A program made the translations under genes and the position numbers. Shown here piece after piece: positions 1 through 9,468 of a DNA stretch of 64,000 bases. The first letter of the stretch is position 1; each line of letters starts with the position of its first letter. The notes beneath the pieces were generated by a model. The model worked only from the letters and a program-made list of their open reading frames with translations, had not been told where the DNA came from and did no database searches. Origin of the DNA: an uncultured Lachnospiraceae bacterium (GTDB lineage Bacteria; Bacillota; Clostridia; Lachnospirales; Lachnospiraceae); the NCBI GenBank assembly GCA_947631955.1, contig CANRNJ010000004.1, positions 62,001 through 126,000 of the forward strand. The letters are read 5' to 3'.

Positions 1-55
1 AGGAACAGGCGCCGGTACGGGTGATGCCGATACTGCATAAACAGGAGGAGATCCT

Positions 56-1189
56 ATGGAACGAAAAAGAATCTATCTGTCGAGTCCTACCATGCATGGC
101 GACGAACAGAAGTATGTACAGGAGGCGTTTGACACCAACTGGATCGCGCCTTTGGGGCCCAACGTCAATGCGTTTGAGAGAGAGATGGAAACATATACGG
201 ACTGCGGCCATGCGGCTGCGCTCAGCTCTGGCACGGCGGCCATTCATCTGGCGCTGAAACTGCTTGGCGTCGGACGGGACGATATCGTATTCGTGTCGGA
301 TCTGACGTTTTCCGCCACATGCAATCCGATCATCTATGAGGACGCCACGCCCGTATTTATCGATGCGGAGCCTGACACGTGGAATCTTTCTCCAGAGGCC
401 CTGGAGAGGGCGTTTGAAAAGTATCCCCATCCGAAGGCGGTGATCTGTGTGCATCTGTACGGCACACCGGCCAAACTGGAGGAGATCATGGCGATCTGCA
501 GAAAGCACGATGTGCCGCTTATGGAGGATGCGGCCGAATCTCTGGGCAGCACCTATAAGGGCAGACATACGGGAACTTACGGAATATACGGGATCTATTC
601 CTTTAACGGAAACAAGATCATTACCACTTCCGGAGGCGGCATGTTCGTTTCTAAAGATGAGGCGGCGGTAAAGAAGGCGACCTTTTTGGCGACACAGGCC
701 AGAGATCCCGCAAGGCATTATCAACATTCCCAGATCGGGTATAATTACCGTATGAGCAACGTCACGGCCGGTATCGGCAGAGGGCAGCTTCTGCATCTGG
801 AAGAGCATAAGCAGCGGAAAAAAGAGATCTATGCACAGTACAGAGAGGCGTTCGCGGATATACCTGAGATCACCATGAATCCTCTCAATCCGGACGGGGA
901 CGCTAACTGCTGGCTCTCCTGTATGACGATCGACAAGGGCAGCAGCGTGGCGCCGGACAGGGTGATGGATGCGCTGGAAGGCGTCAATGCGGAAACCAGA
1001 CCGATCTGGAAGCCGATGCATCTGCAGCCGGTGTTTGCGCCCTATGATTTTATTCCGCACAATGCGGACGGCAGCAGCGTGGGAGAAGATATCTTTGACA
1101 GGGGATTGTGTCTGCCCAGCGATATCAAGAATACGCCGGAAGATATGGAACTGATCATCGGTACGGTGCGGAAGTGTTTCGGCAGGTGA
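56..1189 (+). CDS. DegT/DnrJ/EryC1/StrS-family PLP aminotransferase (nucleotide-sugar aminotransferase, PglE-like)
   Basis: 377-aa ORF; N-terminus RIYLSSPTMHGDEQKYVQEAFDTNWIAPLGPNVNAFE and SSGTAAIHLAL, EDAAESLGSTYKG, SFNGNKIITTSGGGM typical of DegT aminotransferases; RBS ggaggag upstream. Confidence 0.93.
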   Translation: MERKRIYLSSPTMHGDEQKYVQEAFDTNWIAPLGPNVNAFEREMETYTDCGHAAALSSGTAAIHLALKLLGVGRDDIVFVSDLTFSATCNPIIYEDATPVFIDAEPDTWNLSPEALERAFEKYPHPKAVICVHLYGTPAKLEEIMAICRKHDVPLMEDAAESLGSTYKGRHTGTYGIYGIYSFNGNKIITTSGGGMFVSKDEAAVKKATFLATQARDPARHYQHSQIGYNYRMSNVTAGIGRGQLLHLEEHKQRKKEIYAQYREAFADIPEITMNPLNPDGDANCWLSCMTIDKGSSVAPDRVMDALEGVNAETRPIWKPMHLQPVFAPYDFIPHNADGSSVGEDIFDRGLCLPSDIKNTPEDMELIIGTVRKCFGR

Positions 1190-1281
1190 TCTGCGGCGCG
1201 ATGCGCAAAAGCGCTGCAAAAAAGCGGCCGGTGCGCCAAGCGGTGGGAAATGACGGCAGGCAGCAGATGTAGGAGAAAGAG

Positions 1282-1923
1282 ATGTACCGGAAATATATCA
1301 AAAGACTGTTGGATATCATAATTTCTTTGTGCGGGATTCTTGTGCTTTCGCCTGTGTATCTGATACTGGGCGCCGTGATCCGGGTCAAACTGGGTTCGCC
1401 CGTTATTTTTAAGCAGGAAAGACCCGGAAAAGACGGAAAACTTTTCTATCTGTACAAATTCCGCTCCATGAATAACAACCGGGATGAAAAAGGAGAGCTG
1501 CTTCCCGATGAAGCGCGGCTTACCTCTTTCGGGAGGAAACTCAGGAGCACCAGTCTGGACGAACTGCCGGAATTGTGGAATATCTTAAAAGGCGATATGA
1601 GTCTGGCAGGCCCCAGACCGCTGTTGGTGAAATATCTTCCGTGGTATACGGAAGAGGAAATGCACAGACACGATGTGCGTCCGGGACTTACGGGACTGGC
1701 GCAGGTAAACGGCCGCAATACGCTGGGGTGGGAAGAGAGGTTTGCCTATGATCTGGAGTATGTCAGACATCTGTCTTTCCTTATGGATCTAAAGATCGTT
1801 GTTATGACGGTGGGAAAGGTCCTGCGACATTCCGATGTCCTGTCGGGCGGGGAGATGGTCACGGTGGATTTTGATGTGTATCGCAGAGGACAGATGAAAG
1901 GAAAAAAAGACGGCACTCTTTAA
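1282..1923 (+). CDS. Undecaprenyl-phosphate sugar-1-phosphate transferase (PglC-like bacterial sugar transferase)
   Basis: RLLDIIISLCGILVLSPVYLILGAVIRVKLGSPVIFKQERPGKDGKLFYLYKFRSM ... LDELPELWNILKGDMSLAGPRPLL ... RPGLTGLAQVNGRN. Confidence 0.95.
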   Translation: MYRKYIKRLLDIIISLCGILVLSPVYLILGAVIRVKLGSPVIFKQERPGKDGKLFYLYKFRSMNNNRDEKGELLPDEARLTSFGRKLRSTSLDELPELWNILKGDMSLAGPRPLLVKYLPWYTEEEMHRHDVRPGLTGLAQVNGRNTLGWEERFAYDLEYVRHLSFLMDLKIVVMTVGKVLRHSDVLSGGEMVTVDFDVYRRGQMKGKKDGTL

Positions 1924-1960
1924 GATATGACAACAACCGTTACAAGAAAGGCAGCATGGC

Positions 1961-2944
1961 ATGAATATTCTGATACTCAGCGCGGGGACGCGCAATAAGA
2001 TAGTTCAGTATTTTAAAAAAGAGATCGGGGACGACGGCAGAGTCGTTGCCTCGGACTGTTCCAATCTGGCGCCTGCCGTATATGATGCCGATGCGTTTTA
2101 CCTTGTTCCGAGGATCACCGCGCCGGATTACACGGAGCGCATATTGGATATCTGTAAAAAAGAACGGATAGACGGAGTGTTTTCTCTGATCGATCCGGAA
2201 CTCAGCCTGTTGGCGAAAGAGCGGGAACGTTTCACGCAGATAGGGACGACGCCCATCGTATCGCCTTATGATCTGGTGGAAACCTGTTTTGATAAATATC
2301 GTATGTTCCTTCTGCTTGAAAAGATGGGTATCCCGACCGCCAGATGTTATGTGAAAAAAGAAGATTTCTACGATGCCCTGAAAAAAGGAGAAATTTCTTA
2401 TCCGGTATTTGTCAAGCCGGTCAAAGGGAGCGCCAGCATCAATATCAACCGGGCGGGCAGCGACGAGGAGATCGAACTCCTTTTCCGCCTGTATGACGAT
2501 TTGATGATACAGGAATATATGGACGGACAGGAATACGGAGCGGACGTCTATGCGGATATGAAGACGGGGAAATGTACGTCGATCTTTGTCAAGAAGAAGA
2601 TCAAAATGCGCGCCGGGGAAACGGACAAATCCGTATCGGTCAAGGATCAGAAATTGTTTGCCATGCTGCGGGACTTCGTGGAAGCCTGCGGATTTATCGG
2701 CATGATAGATATTGATATTTTCCTGCGGGATGGGGTATATTATATTTCAGAGGTCAATCCCCGTTTCGGGGGCGGATATCCCCATGCGTATGCCTGCGGC
2801 GTCAATATGCCTAAGCAGGTGCTGATCAATCTGGCGGGCGGGGAAAATGCGGTAAATATCGGAGATTACCGGGAAAATATATGTATGATGAAGTATAATG
2901 AAATCGAAATACAGGATATGAACGGGAAACAGATCGTTCCGTAA
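1961..2944 (+). CDS. ATP-grasp domain protein (CarB-like ligase fold)
   Basis: 327 aa; YPVFVKPVKGSASIN ... MIQEYMDGQEYGADVY ... IDIFLRDGVYYISEVNPRFGGGYPHAYACG ATP-grasp signatures. Confidence 0.85.
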   Translation: MNILILSAGTRNKIVQYFKKEIGDDGRVVASDCSNLAPAVYDADAFYLVPRITAPDYTERILDICKKERIDGVFSLIDPELSLLAKERERFTQIGTTPIVSPYDLVETCFDKYRMFLLLEKMGIPTARCYVKKEDFYDALKKGEISYPVFVKPVKGSASININRAGSDEEIELLFRLYDDLMIQEYMDGQEYGADVYADMKTGKCTSIFVKKKIKMRAGETDKSVSVKDQKLFAMLRDFVEACGFIGMIDIDIFLRDGVYYISEVNPRFGGGYPHAYACGVNMPKQVLINLAGGENAVNIGDYRENICMMKYNEIEIQDMNGKQIVP

Positions 2945-2977
2945 AGTTTCCCGCCGGTTCGGGAGCGCGGCGCTGCA

Positions 2978-4084
2978 ATGGACGCAAATACAGGGAAAAA
3001 GAAAAAAATATTGATATTGGGCAATTCGTCAGGCGGTCTGTATGATTTCAGAAACGAGTTCATAGAGGCGCTTTTGAAGGAGAACGAGGTCTATATCAGC
3101 GTACCGGACGACGTCCGGACAAAAGAACTGTGCGCCGAGGGAGCGCATGTGATACATACGGACATTAACAGGCGGGGAGTCGATCCTCTGGAGGATATCA
3201 AGCTCTATCTGAGTTACCGCAGACTGATGAAAGAGATAAAACCGGATCTGGCGGCCGTCTATACGATCAAGCCGAACATATACGGCGGGTTCTGTGCCAG
3301 AATGATGCACATTCCGTATATCGCAACGATCACCGGACTTGGCGGCGCTTTTGACCGGACGGGGCTTTTTGTGCGTTTCATCGTCGGCATGTATCGGGCG
3401 GGGTTAAAAAAGGCGGAGTGCGTTTTCTTTCAGAATACGGAAAACCGGGACATTTTTCGGAGATACCGCATCGCCGGGAAAAAGGACAAACTCGTCATGG
3501 GTTCCGGCGTCAGCCTTGCAAGGCACAGAATGGAGCCGTATCCCGAAGACGATACGGTACATATCCTGTTTGTCGGGAGAGTGATGAAAGAGCGCGGGAT
3601 CATAGAGTTTATCGAGGCGGCAAAAGCCCTGCACAGCGATACGGTGAAGTTTGACGTGCTGGGCGCGTGCGATGAAGATTACGAGGCGGTGTTGGATTCT
3701 CTGGAGAAGGACGGGATCATACACTGGCTTGGTTTCCACACGGAGGTGCATCCGTATCTGACCGCCGCGGGCGCTGTGGTGATCGCATCTTTCCACGAGG
3801 GGATGTCCAATTCCCTGATCGAGGCCGCCGCTACGGGCCGCCCTGTCATAGCGTCCAATATCAGCGGCTGTATGGAAGCTTTTGAGGAAGGAAAGACCGG
3901 TTTCGGATTTACGCCCGGCCATGCCGATGAACTGATCGACGCGCTGAAACGTTTCCTGGGGCTGTCGTATGAGGAGAAGAGCCGCATGGGCCGTCTGGCG
4001 AGAGCCAAAATGGAGCGTGAATTTGACCGGACGCTGGTCACGGATTCCTACATGGAAGAGGTGCGGCGGATCTTAGGCGGATAA
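2978..4084 (+). CDS. Glycosyltransferase family 4 (PglA-like)
   Basis: YTIKPNIYGGFCARMMHIPYIATITGLGGAF; VHILFVGRVMKERGIIEFIEAAK; SFHEGMSNSLIEAAATGRPVIASNISGC. Confidence 0.92.
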   Translation: MDANTGKKKKILILGNSSGGLYDFRNEFIEALLKENEVYISVPDDVRTKELCAEGAHVIHTDINRRGVDPLEDIKLYLSYRRLMKEIKPDLAAVYTIKPNIYGGFCARMMHIPYIATITGLGGAFDRTGLFVRFIVGMYRAGLKKAECVFFQNTENRDIFRRYRIAGKKDKLVMGSGVSLARHRMEPYPEDDTVHILFVGRVMKERGIIEFIEAAKALHSDTVKFDVLGACDEDYEAVLDSLEKDGIIHWLGFHTEVHPYLTAAGAVVIASFHEGMSNSLIEAAATGRPVIASNISGCMEAFEEGKTGFGFTPGHADELIDALKRFLGLSYEEKSRMGRLARAKMEREFDRTLVTDSYMEEVRRILGG

Positions 4085-4183
4085 GAGCATGGCTCATAGA
4101 TCTGCCGGACCGGGCGTTTGGCCCGGCGGACAGGCGGATCATCGCAGGCGCATAAACACAGAAAGAGGAAGGATGGATAAAAA

Positions 4184-5500
4184 GTGGATCTGTATGAAAG
4201 AATCGTAAGCGGAGAAGAAAAACTGTCATTGGTAGGTCTTGGATATGTCGGGATGCCCATTGCGGTTGCTTTTGCAAGAAAAATAAAGGTAGTGGGTTTC
4301 GATCTGAACGAGGAAAAGATCAGGCTGTATCAAAGCGGCATAGATCCCACCAATGAAGTGGGGGCCGACGTGATCAAAAAAACTTCGGTGGAATTTACAG
4401 CGGATCCGTCCAGACTGCGTGAAGCCAGATTCCATATTGTGGCGGTGCCCACTCCGGTAAAATCTGATCATACGCCGGATCTGTCGCCGGTGGAAAGCGC
4501 AAGCCGTATCTTAGGGCAGAATCTGACAAAAGGTTCCGTCGTCGTGTTTGAATCGACCGTATATCCGGGTGTGACGGAAGAGATCTGCGTGCCGATCCTG
4601 GAGAAGGAATCGGGCTTAAAATGCGGCGTGGATTTCAAGATCGGCTACTCGCCGGAGCGTATCAATCCGGGCGATAAAGTGCACAGACTGGAAACGATCA
4701 CCAAGATCGTGTCCGGCATGGATGAGGAAACGCTCGATACGGTCGCCAAAGTGTATGAACTTGTGGTGGATGCCGGAGTATACCGGGCGCAGTCCATCAA
4801 GGTCGCGGAGGCAGCCAAGGTTATTGAGAACAGCCAGAGGGATATCAACATTGCGTTTATGAATGAACTTTCTATCATATTCCACAAGATGGGGATCGAT
4901 ACGCTGGAGGTGTTGGAGGCGGCCGGTACCAAGTGGAATTTCCTGCCGTTCAAACCGGGCTTGGTCGGCGGGCACTGTATCGGCGTAGACCCGTATTATC
5001 TGACTTACAAGTCCGACCAGTTAGGCTATCATTCCCGCATTATCCTGTCGGGAAGACGCATAAATGATGAAATGGGAAAATATGTGGCGGAAAGCCTTGT
5101 AAAGAATCTTATCAAGGTCAATATTCCGGTCAAAACGGCAAGGGTCGCGATCCTTGGCTTTACGTTCAAGGAAAACTGCCCCGATACCAGAAATACGAAA
5201 GTCATCGATATTTATAACGAGTTAGGGGAATACGGGATCCGGCCGATCGTTGTAGACCCCGCGGCGGATGCGGCGGAGGCCGAGCGGCTGTATGGGATCA
5301 CGTTCGGCAGCCTGAAAGATGTAAAGGATATGGACGCCGTGGTGGTCGCCGTTGCACACGACGTGTTTGCCAAGCTGACAAAGGCGGATGTAGACAAGTT
5401 CTATAAAGCGGGAAATGAGAAAAAAGTGCTGGCGGACATCAAGGGTATGTTCGACAAGGAAGAATACATGACGTCGGATTATTATTATTGGAGATTGTAA
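4184..5500 (+). CDS. Nucleotide sugar dehydrogenase (UDP-HexNAc/UDP-uronate dehydrogenase, TviB/WbpA-like)
   Basis: LSLVGLGYVGMPIAVAFARKIKVVGFDLNEEKI; VVFESTVYPGVTEE; GLVGGHCIGVDPYYL; ILGFTFKENCPDTRNTKV. Confidence 0.93.
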   Translation: MDLYERIVSGEEKLSLVGLGYVGMPIAVAFARKIKVVGFDLNEEKIRLYQSGIDPTNEVGADVIKKTSVEFTADPSRLREARFHIVAVPTPVKSDHTPDLSPVESASRILGQNLTKGSVVVFESTVYPGVTEEICVPILEKESGLKCGVDFKIGYSPERINPGDKVHRLETITKIVSGMDEETLDTVAKVYELVVDAGVYRAQSIKVAEAAKVIENSQRDINIAFMNELSIIFHKMGIDTLEVLEAAGTKWNFLPFKPGLVGGHCIGVDPYYLTYKSDQLGYHSRIILSGRRINDEMGKYVAESLVKNLIKVNIPVKTARVAILGFTFKENCPDTRNTKVIDIYNELGEYGIRPIVVDPAADAAEAERLYGITFGSLKDVKDMDAVVVAVAHDVFAKLTKADVDKFYKAGNEKKVLADIKGMFDKEEYMTSDYYYWRL

Positions 5501-5609
5501 AGCCGCCGGGAATCGACAACGGTTCCGGCTTTGCGGCCGCGGCGGGATAAAAAGGCCGCCGTCAGGAGAAAAGAGGGGTATCGGAAGATATTCCGGAAAG
5601 GGAACAAAA

Positions 5610-6584
5610 ATGGGTTATAGAGAACTGGTCTTTGACAAGGACAGTATTTTTCTCGTTACGGGCGGCGCGGGTTTTATCGGCTCCAATATCTGTGAGGCGC
5701 TGATCGAGATGGGCTATACCGTGCGCTGTCTGGACAACCTTTCTACCGGTAAATACGAGAATATAGAACCGCTTACTTCCCATGAAAAATTTACTTTTAT
5801 CAAGGGCGATATCCGGGATCTGGATACCTGCATGGAAGCGGTCAAAGGCGTGGATTATGTGCTGAATCAGGCGGCGTGGGGAAGCGTGCCGCGCAGTATC
5901 GAAATGCCGCTTCTGTATGAGGAGATCAATATAAGAGGCACCCTGAATATGATGGAAGCTTCCAGACAGAACGGGGTGAAAAAGTTTGTGTATGCCTCCA
6001 GTTCGTCGGTCTACGGGGATTCCGTCCTGCTGCCGAAGAAAGAAGGACAGGAAGGAAACGTTCTGTCCCCCTATGCATTGACCAAGAAAGTCGATGAAGA
6101 ATACGGCAGGCTGTACAAGGAACTGTATGGATTGGATACATACGGCCTGCGTTATTTTAATGTGTTCGGGCGCAGGCAGGATCCGGAAGGGATGTACGCC
6201 GCGGTCATTCCGAAATTTATCAGACAGCTTCTTCATGACGAGGTGCCCACGATCAACGGCGACGGAAAGCAGTCGCGCGATTTCACTTATATCGACAATG
6301 TGATCGAAGCCAATCTGCGCGCATGTCTGGCGCCCAGCGAAGCGGCCGGACAGGCGTTTAACATCGGCGCGGGCGGAAGACTGTTCCTGATCGATATCTA
6401 TGACCATCTGTGTAAGGCGCTCCACAAGGACATCAAGCCTGATTACGGTCCTCCGCGCAAGGGAGATGTGCGGGATTCCAATGCGGATATCAGCAAGGCG
6501 CGGGAACTTTTAGGGTATGATCCGGAGTATGATTTCGAGAAAGGGATTGCTCTGGCGATCGACTGGTACGTTAAGAATGTGTAA
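5610..6584 (+). CDS. NAD-dependent sugar epimerase/dehydratase (UDP-GlcNAc(A) 4-epimerase-like)
   Basis: VTGGAGFIGSNICEALIEMGYTVRCLDNLSTG; YASSSSVYGDS; YALTKKVDEEY; RYFNVFGRRQDP. Confidence 0.92.
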   Translation: MGYRELVFDKDSIFLVTGGAGFIGSNICEALIEMGYTVRCLDNLSTGKYENIEPLTSHEKFTFIKGDIRDLDTCMEAVKGVDYVLNQAAWGSVPRSIEMPLLYEEINIRGTLNMMEASRQNGVKKFVYASSSSVYGDSVLLPKKEGQEGNVLSPYALTKKVDEEYGRLYKELYGLDTYGLRYFNVFGRRQDPEGMYAAVIPKFIRQLLHDEVPTINGDGKQSRDFTYIDNVIEANLRACLAPSEAAGQAFNIGAGGRLFLIDIYDHLCKALHKDIKPDYGPPRKGDVRDSNADISKARELLGYDPEYDFEKGIALAIDWYVKNV

Positions 6585-7338
6585 TAAGATCGCAGTCCGG
6601 ATGGATGATATCACACCCGATATGAATTGGGATAATTTCCGTTTCTTTCAACGCCTGTTTCGGGAAGCGGGCATTACGCCGCTGCTTGGGATCGTGCCCG
6701 ACAACCAAGATCCGAAACTGTCCTGCGGCGGGGCGCGGGAAGATTTCTATGATGTGATGAAACAGCTGAAAGACGAGGGATACAGTCTTGCGATGCATGG
6801 ATTCCGGCATGTCTATTCCACCCGGAAAGGCGGACTTTTTCCTCTGAATGATTATTCCGAATTTGCCGGTCTTCCCTATGACGAGCAGGAGAAGATGCTT
6901 GCGCTTGGCAGGGACGAACTGCGCAGACACGGTATCGAAACCGATATTTTCATGGCTCCGGCCCATTCTTATGACAAGAATACGATCAAGGCGCTGAAGG
7001 CTGCGGGATTCACCAGAATCACGGACGGATTCGGCAAAAGGCCGTACCGGTACAAAGGGATGACTTTCTATCCGATCTCGTTTATGATGAGCCGCAGTCT
7101 GAAGCGGAAGAGGGGAGCGACGACGATCGTTCTTCATGCCAATACCGTGACGGATGAACAGAAAGAGCGTTACAGACGTATTTTCAAAGAATATGGGGAA
7201 AAGATGATCTCCTATTCGGAGTATCTGTCCATGGAGCCGTCCGTAAGGCATACCTATGGCGCGGCCCGATGCGCGGAATACCTTTTGGCGAAATGTAAGT
7301 TTGTGCTTGTGAGAATGAAAGGAAACAGATCAGCATGA
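6577..7338 (+). CDS. DUF2334-like polysaccharide deacetylase-fold protein
   Basis: Start taken at ATG 6577, overlapping the upstream stop; KIAVRMDDITPDMNWDNF, SLAMHGFRHVYS, FMAPAHSYDKNTI. Confidence 0.75.
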   Translation: MCNKIAVRMDDITPDMNWDNFRFFQRLFREAGITPLLGIVPDNQDPKLSCGGAREDFYDVMKQLKDEGYSLAMHGFRHVYSTRKGGLFPLNDYSEFAGLPYDEQEKMLALGRDELRRHGIETDIFMAPAHSYDKNTIKALKAAGFTRITDGFGKRPYRYKGMTFYPISFMMSRSLKRKRGATTIVLHANTVTDEQKERYRRIFKEYGEKMISYSEYLSMEPSVRHTYGAARCAEYLLAKCKFVLVRMKGNRSA

Positions 7339-8255
7339 AATATAAGATCGTAGTGTTCGGTGTCAAAGACACTTCTGAAAATATCGTGGAATTTATTCAC
7401 AATACGATATGCCCGGTGGATCTGGTCATTACCATAAGCCCCGAAGTGACGAAGAAGAATCAGGTGTCGGGGTACAAGGGTCTGTCGTGGCTGACCCAGA
7501 AATACGGGATCGCCGTGCATGAGGCGGACAGCTATTTCCTGACGGATGAAAAGACCCAGAGTTTTCTGCAGGAAAATGAGTTTGACCTTGGAATTTCCAT
7601 GGGCTGGCAGAGGCTGATCCCGCCAAGCGTTTTGGACTGTTTTCAGTACGGCATCTACGGTTTTCACGGCAACTGCGGATATCTGCCTTTTGGGCGGGGG
7701 CGTTCGCCCCTTAACTGGTCGATCATTCTGGGAGACACCAGATTTAATCTGAATCTGTTCCGCTATGACGAGAAAGCCGACAGCCCCAATATCTTTGCGA
7801 CGGAAATGTTTTCCATAACGCCCCATGACGATATCCGGACGGCCCAGTACAAGAATATGATCTGTTCCAAAAACCTGATCCGCCGGTTGATCGCGGCCTA
7901 TCGGGAAGGGAACATTCCGATCCGTACGGAGTCCAAAGATTTTGATTCATGGTACGGAAAACGTACCGCGGCGGATGGCAGGATCGATTTTCATGAGAGG
8001 ACGCGGAACATCTATAATCTTATCCGCGGTGTGGCCGCTCCGTTTCCGGGGGCTTTTGCCATGCTTGGCGGCGAGAAAGTGACGATATGGCAGGCGCATC
8101 CCTTTGACGAGATGATCGATTTCTCCGCATATGTGCCGGGAGAGGTCATCGATGTGTTTGACGGCAGACCGATCGTGCGGACGGTGGACGGTTCGCTGCT
8201 GATCGACCGCTATGAATGTGCCGGGGAGTTGAAGACGGGCGACGTGTTGGAGTAA
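7335..8255 (+). CDS. Formyltransferase-family protein (Met-tRNA formyltransferase/ArnA-N-like)
   Basis: ATGA overlap with upstream gene; YGFHGNCGYLPFGRGRSPLNW, KADSPNIF, C-terminal FMT_C-like VAAPFPGAFAMLGGEKVTIWQAH. Confidence 0.8.
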   Translation: MKYKIVVFGVKDTSENIVEFIHNTICPVDLVITISPEVTKKNQVSGYKGLSWLTQKYGIAVHEADSYFLTDEKTQSFLQENEFDLGISMGWQRLIPPSVLDCFQYGIYGFHGNCGYLPFGRGRSPLNWSIILGDTRFNLNLFRYDEKADSPNIFATEMFSITPHDDIRTAQYKNMICSKNLIRRLIAAYREGNIPIRTESKDFDSWYGKRTAADGRIDFHERTRNIYNLIRGVAAPFPGAFAMLGGEKVTIWQAHPFDEMIDFSAYVPGEVIDVFDGRPIVRTVDGSLLIDRYECAGELKTGDVLE

Positions 8256-8310
8256 GCGTTATCCGTTGGTTATACACAGGGATACAGATATCAGGGGGAG
8301 GGCAGAGAAG

Positions 8311-9468
8311 ATGTCGGGAGCGATACATGTGCTGCATGTTCTCGGCGGTACCGGTCTGGGCGGCGCGGAGAGCCGTATTATGGATCTGTACCGGCAGATG
8401 GACAGGGACAGGATCCAGTTTGATTTTCTGGTTCACAGCAGCGCCGTAAAGCGTGCCGGTGATGATGCATCCGGCAGGGAGCCGCAGTTTTATGATGAAG
8501 AGATCAGAAATTTGGGAGGACAGATCTATGTGCTCCCGAAATTTAAAATAGTCAACTATTTCGCCTACCGCAAAGCGGTGAAGGTTTTTTTTGCGAGCCA
8601 TCATGAGTTCCGGGCCGTTCAGGGCCATATGACGAGTACCGCATCGATCTATCTCCCGATAGCAAAGCGCGCCGGGGTGCCGGTCACGATCGCCCATTCC
8701 CGAAGCGCGGGCACGGGCAGAGGTCTTAAGTCGGCTGCGGTCCGCATCCTGCGCAGGAATCTGTACCGCAAAGCGGACTATTGTTTTGCCTGTTCCGAGG
8801 CGGCGGGCATCGATGCCTTTGGGAAGGCATGGGTAGATGCGGGAAACGTCAGGATCATACACAATGCCATTGACGTAGAAAAATACACATACCGGCCGCA
8901 GGTCAGAGATTCCGTGCGCAGAAGACTGAAAATAGAAGACAGATTGGTACTGGGGCATGTGGGGCGGTTTTCCTATCCGAAGAATCATCCGTATCTGATC
9001 GATATCTTTGCCGCTGTCCTTGCTGTGCGCAAAGATGCCGTACTGGTGCTTGTGGGCGACGGGGAAGGCCGGGCCGCGGCGGAGCGGAAATGCGAGGAAC
9101 TCGGCATCAGGGATCAGGTGCTGTTTGCGGGCAGTCAAAAACACCCGGAGGATTTCTATCAGGCATTTGATTTTTTCCTGCTTCCGTCCCATTACGAAGG
9201 GCTGCCCGGCGTACTGGTGGAGGCGCAGGCCGCGGGGCTGATGTGCTTCGTGTCGGATCAGGTGACGCGGGAGGCACAGGCGACGGATCTTGTAACCTAT
9301 CTGAGTATCGGACAGCCGGCCGAAAACTGGGCGGAACAGATCCTGACGCATGTCGGCTACGAGCGGCGCGACACGGGACAGGAAGTGTCGGCAGGGGGTT
9401 TTGACGTCAAAAAACAGGCGTTGTCCTACAGCGATTTCTATTTGAACGGAGACAGTTCGGTGTTATGA
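8311..9468 (+). CDS. Glycosyltransferase family 4
   Basis: ATG 8311 start preferred over ORF-track start; HVLHVLGGTGLGGAESRIMDLYR; LGHVGRFSYPKNHPYLIDIF; LPSHYEGLPGVLVEAQAAG. Confidence 0.92.
   Translation: MSGAIHVLHVLGGTGLGGAESRIMDLYRQMDRDRIQFDFLVHSSAVKRAGDDASGREPQFYDEEIRNLGGQIYVLPKFKIVNYFAYRKAVKVFFASHHEFRAVQGHMTSTASIYLPIAKRAGVPVTIAHSRSAGTGRGLKSAAVRILRRNLYRKADYCFACSEAAGIDAFGKAWVDAGNVRIIHNAIDVEKYTYRPQVRDSVRRRLKIEDRLVLGHVGRFSYPKNHPYLIDIFAAVLAVRKDAVLVLVGDGEGRAAAERKCEELGIRDQVLFAGSQKHPEDFYQAFDFFLLPSHYEGLPGVLVEAQAAGLMCFVSDQVTREAQATDLVTYLSIGQPAENWAEQILTHVGYERRDTGQEVSAGGFDVKKQALSYSDFYLNGDSSVL

Noticed and set aside
21-257. Short overlapping + strand ORF at the window start
   Set aside because: Out of frame with the DegT aminotransferase, which has clear family motifs and an RBS. 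The end of an upstream gene may lie at about 1-40 but there is too little sequence to call.
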